From Bacteroidota bacterium (GTDB lineage Bacteria; Bacteroidota; Bacteroidia; Bacteroidales; B39-G9), in the NCBI GenBank assembly GCA_030592465.1, contig JAUVJB010000142.1:1-7694 (forward strand): a stretch of DNA of 7,694 nucleotides, written 5' to 3'. A program made the position numbers and the translations under genes. Positions 6,852 through 7,694 of this stretch are shown one piece after another. The notes beneath the pieces were generated by a model that saw only the letters and a list, made by a program, of their open reading frames with translations, searched no databases and had not been told where the DNA came from. The number at the start of each line of letters is the position of its first letter. The stretch's first letter is position 1.

Positions 6852-6911
6852 TAAATAAGCTTCAAACTCGGATTTTCAAGCCGTTTGAAGCTTATTTATT
6901 AGCGGTTAGGC
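6841..6911 (-). other. attC-like recombination site candidate
   Basis: On the minus strand the order is GCCTAAC (6911-6905, an exact fit to the integron core RYYYAAC), CGC, a 19-nt arm, a 15-nt loop, the complementary arm, then ATTATGC and AATCCCCC. At about 67-71 nt it is within the usual attC length, and it starts 26 nt after the lipoprotein stop codon, where a cassette's attC belongs. The partner core GTTRRRY is not matched: the best candidate ATTATGC has two mismatches. It could instead be a terminator hairpin or another repeat type. Confidence 0.35.
6849..6901. repeat. Large hairpin: 19-bp perfect stem, 15-nt loop
   Basis: TAATAAATAAGCTTCAAAC (6849-6867) is the exact reverse complement of 6883-6901. 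The loop is 6868-6882. It lies 37 bp beyond the end of the lipoprotein gene. It has no long T-run directly after the stem on either strand, which argues against a standard intrinsic terminator, though it could still protect or end the transcript. Confidence 0.9.
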
Positions 6912-6937
6912 TTTTGTTTTTCATGTGAATTCATTTG

Positions 6938-7402
6938 TTAAATTCTCTCAAATGTGATGCTATTCTTTTTTTCGTTATAGAAAATTATCAAATAACCATT
7001 TCTAAGCTCAAAGGTCTCCGCATTTACAATTGAATGAAATAATCTTCCCCATTCCGGTTCATTTATCTCAGTCCAGATGACATTATTAATTGATATTACA
7101 CCCTTTGAATCAACCGTATAGTTACCCGAAAAAGAATTCGTAACATTTCTTCCAGAAATTATTCCACTTGTCAAATCGACCCCGTCGAAATTTACAGTGA
7201 TATCTCCATTATTAAATTGAGTCCAAGTATTATCTTCAGTTTTTGTAATTTTTGTTGAAGATTCATAATTCTCAAACAAAATGACTTTCCAATTTCCTGC
7301 CAAGTCGTATGTAATAACATCTTCATCTTTGTCACAAGCATTTATAAAAATCGCAACAATTGCTATTAAAATCATTTTGGGTACAAAAGATAAGTTTTTC
7401 AT
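6938..7402 (-). CDS. Surface lipoprotein with a META/HslJ-like domain
   Basis: The 154-residue protein begins MKNLSF, then a hydrophobic segment (residues 10-22) and a lipobox INAC with Cys23 as the lipid-attachment site, so signal peptidase II processing is expected. The following DKDED resembles the acidic export signal that sends Bacteroidota lipoproteins to the outer face of the outer membrane. From about residue 34 the pattern LAGNWKVILFE, ISGRNVTNSFSGNYTVD, VISINNVIWTEIN, FHSIVNAETFEL, YLIIFYNEKKNSITFERI matches the META/HslJ-like beta fold (also seen in lipocalin-like Bacteroidota lipoproteins), though the family's GCN and MAC cysteines are missing. The biochemical role is unknown. The ATG at 7402 has a weak purine stretch AGAAAAG upstream. 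The gene sits alone between two copies of a 19-bp repeat, so it may be a mobile cassette gene. Confidence 0.75.
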   Translation of the reverse strand: MKNLSFVPKMILIAIVAIFINACDKDEDVITYDLAGNWKVILFENYESSTKITKTEDNTWTQFNNGDITVNFDGVDLTSGIISGRNVTNSFSGNYTVDSKGVISINNVIWTEINEPEWGRLFHSIVNAETFELRNGYLIIFYNEKKNSITFERI

Positions 7403-7583
7403 GATTAGTCTTTTCTAAATAGATTCATTAATTGATATTTAGGTTGCGCTGTCTTTTTTTTAAAGCTTACCGTTAACGATAAAAATATGAAATGTTGGGC
7501 ATTTTAAAACACCGTTTATTTATTGTTAATTCGCTAATATTCACCATTTTCCGCCCAATTTTTTATATTGCATGTTGAACTAA

Positions 7584-7600
7584 ATCCCGCCAAGCGGGAT
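7584..7600. repeat. Small GC-rich hairpin (ATCCCGC-CAA-GCGGGAT)
   Basis: A perfect 7-bp stem with a 3-nt loop stands out from the AT-rich surroundings. No T-run follows on either strand, so it is not an obvious terminator. A looser TCCCG...CGGGA pair occurs in the equivalent place beside the other boundary repeat (about 6798-6828). Confidence 0.75.
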
Positions 7601-7621
7601 AACTTTGGGTCACTTTAAAAA

Positions 7622-7640
7622 GTTGGGGGATTAGGCATAA
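7622..7640 (-). repeat. Cassette-boundary-like repeat, copy 2
   Basis: The plus strand reads GTTGGGGGATTAGGCATAA, 16/19 identical to 6833-6851 and in the same orientation, 789 bp away. On the minus strand it begins TTATGC and runs into AATCCCCC. No hairpin arm partner is visible before the window ends. Confidence 0.6.
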
Positions 7641-7694
7641 ATTTTAGCAAGTCTAAATAAAAAGAAAGGGATATCTGTTACACCTCTTTGCGTA

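Larger units (their letters stand above)
7403..7694. other. Non-coding leader region upstream of the lipoprotein gene
   Basis: I see no convincing gene here. It holds an imperfect palindrome around CGTTAACG (7467-7482, one mismatched pair), a 7-bp hairpin at 7584-7600 and the second boundary-like repeat at 7622-7640. No exact TAnnTTTG box is found just upstream of the lipoprotein start. Bases 7641-7694 may belong to the next unit beyond the window. Confidence 0.6.

Noticed and set aside
7473..7547. 24-codon minus-strand frame MVNISELTINKRCFKMPNIS...
   Set aside because: It is very short, ends inside the CGTTAACG palindrome and has no ribosome binding site or known family. It could be a leader peptide but cannot be supported.
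1..7694. CRISPR array, tRNA, rRNA or riboswitch
   Set aside because: No regularly spaced direct repeats, no tRNA-like cloverleaf and no recognisable rRNA or riboswitch core were seen on either strand.

Overview
The window is AT-rich (by eye about 30% GC) and looks like chromosomal DNA of a member of the Bacteroidota. The genus cannot be told from it. The evidence is a futalosine-pathway menaquinone gene, a long NfeD membrane protease, a TPR-type hybrid sensor kinase of the kind common in that phylum, a lipoprotein with an acidic stretch after its lipid-attachment cysteine, almost no Shine-Dalgarno sequences, and TAnnTTTG boxes (the Bacteroidota -7 promoter consensus) upstream of two genes.

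Positions 1-4100 are housekeeping-like. The 3' part of mqnA (chorismate dehydratase) enters from the left edge. It is followed on the same strand by nfeD (ClpP-class membrane serine protease plus OB-fold domain) and a small GNAT acetyltransferase. Convergent to these is umuC, a complete Y-family DNA polymerase with its catalytic acidic residues and a clamp-binding QLSLF motif, but with no umuD beside it. A 117-126 bp divergent region separates umuC from the next gene and holds a TAnnTTTG box on each strand.

Positions 4152-6068 encode what was one gene: signal peptide, seven TPRs, coiled coil, one membrane helix, HisKA and HATPase_c. A single in-frame TAA at 5181-5183 splits it. The kinase half stays open for 294 codons with every motif intact but has no usable start codon before the phospho-acceptor histidine. 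TAA ends several neighbouring genes, so it is a true stop here.

Positions 6065-7694 are accessory DNA. A 19-bp perfect inverted repeat bounds a roughly 0.5-kb element that carries only the N-terminal part of an IS1634-like transposase, so it looks like an internally deleted, non-autonomous insertion sequence. Against its right end lies a degraded minus-strand gene with an ankyrin-like stretch. Next comes a large hairpin (19-bp stem, 15-nt loop) flanked by a GCCTAAC box, then a minus-strand gene for a META/HslJ-like surface lipoprotein. A 19-bp sequence recurs (16/19 identical) on each side of that lipoprotein gene, 789 bp apart, in the same orientation. Together these resemble an array of mobile gene cassettes with attC-like ends. 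This is an inference: no integrase is visible and one half of a canonical attC core is missing.

No complete new defence or metabolic system is visible. The most interesting parts are the interrupted sensor kinase and the cassette-like, IS-scarred right end.
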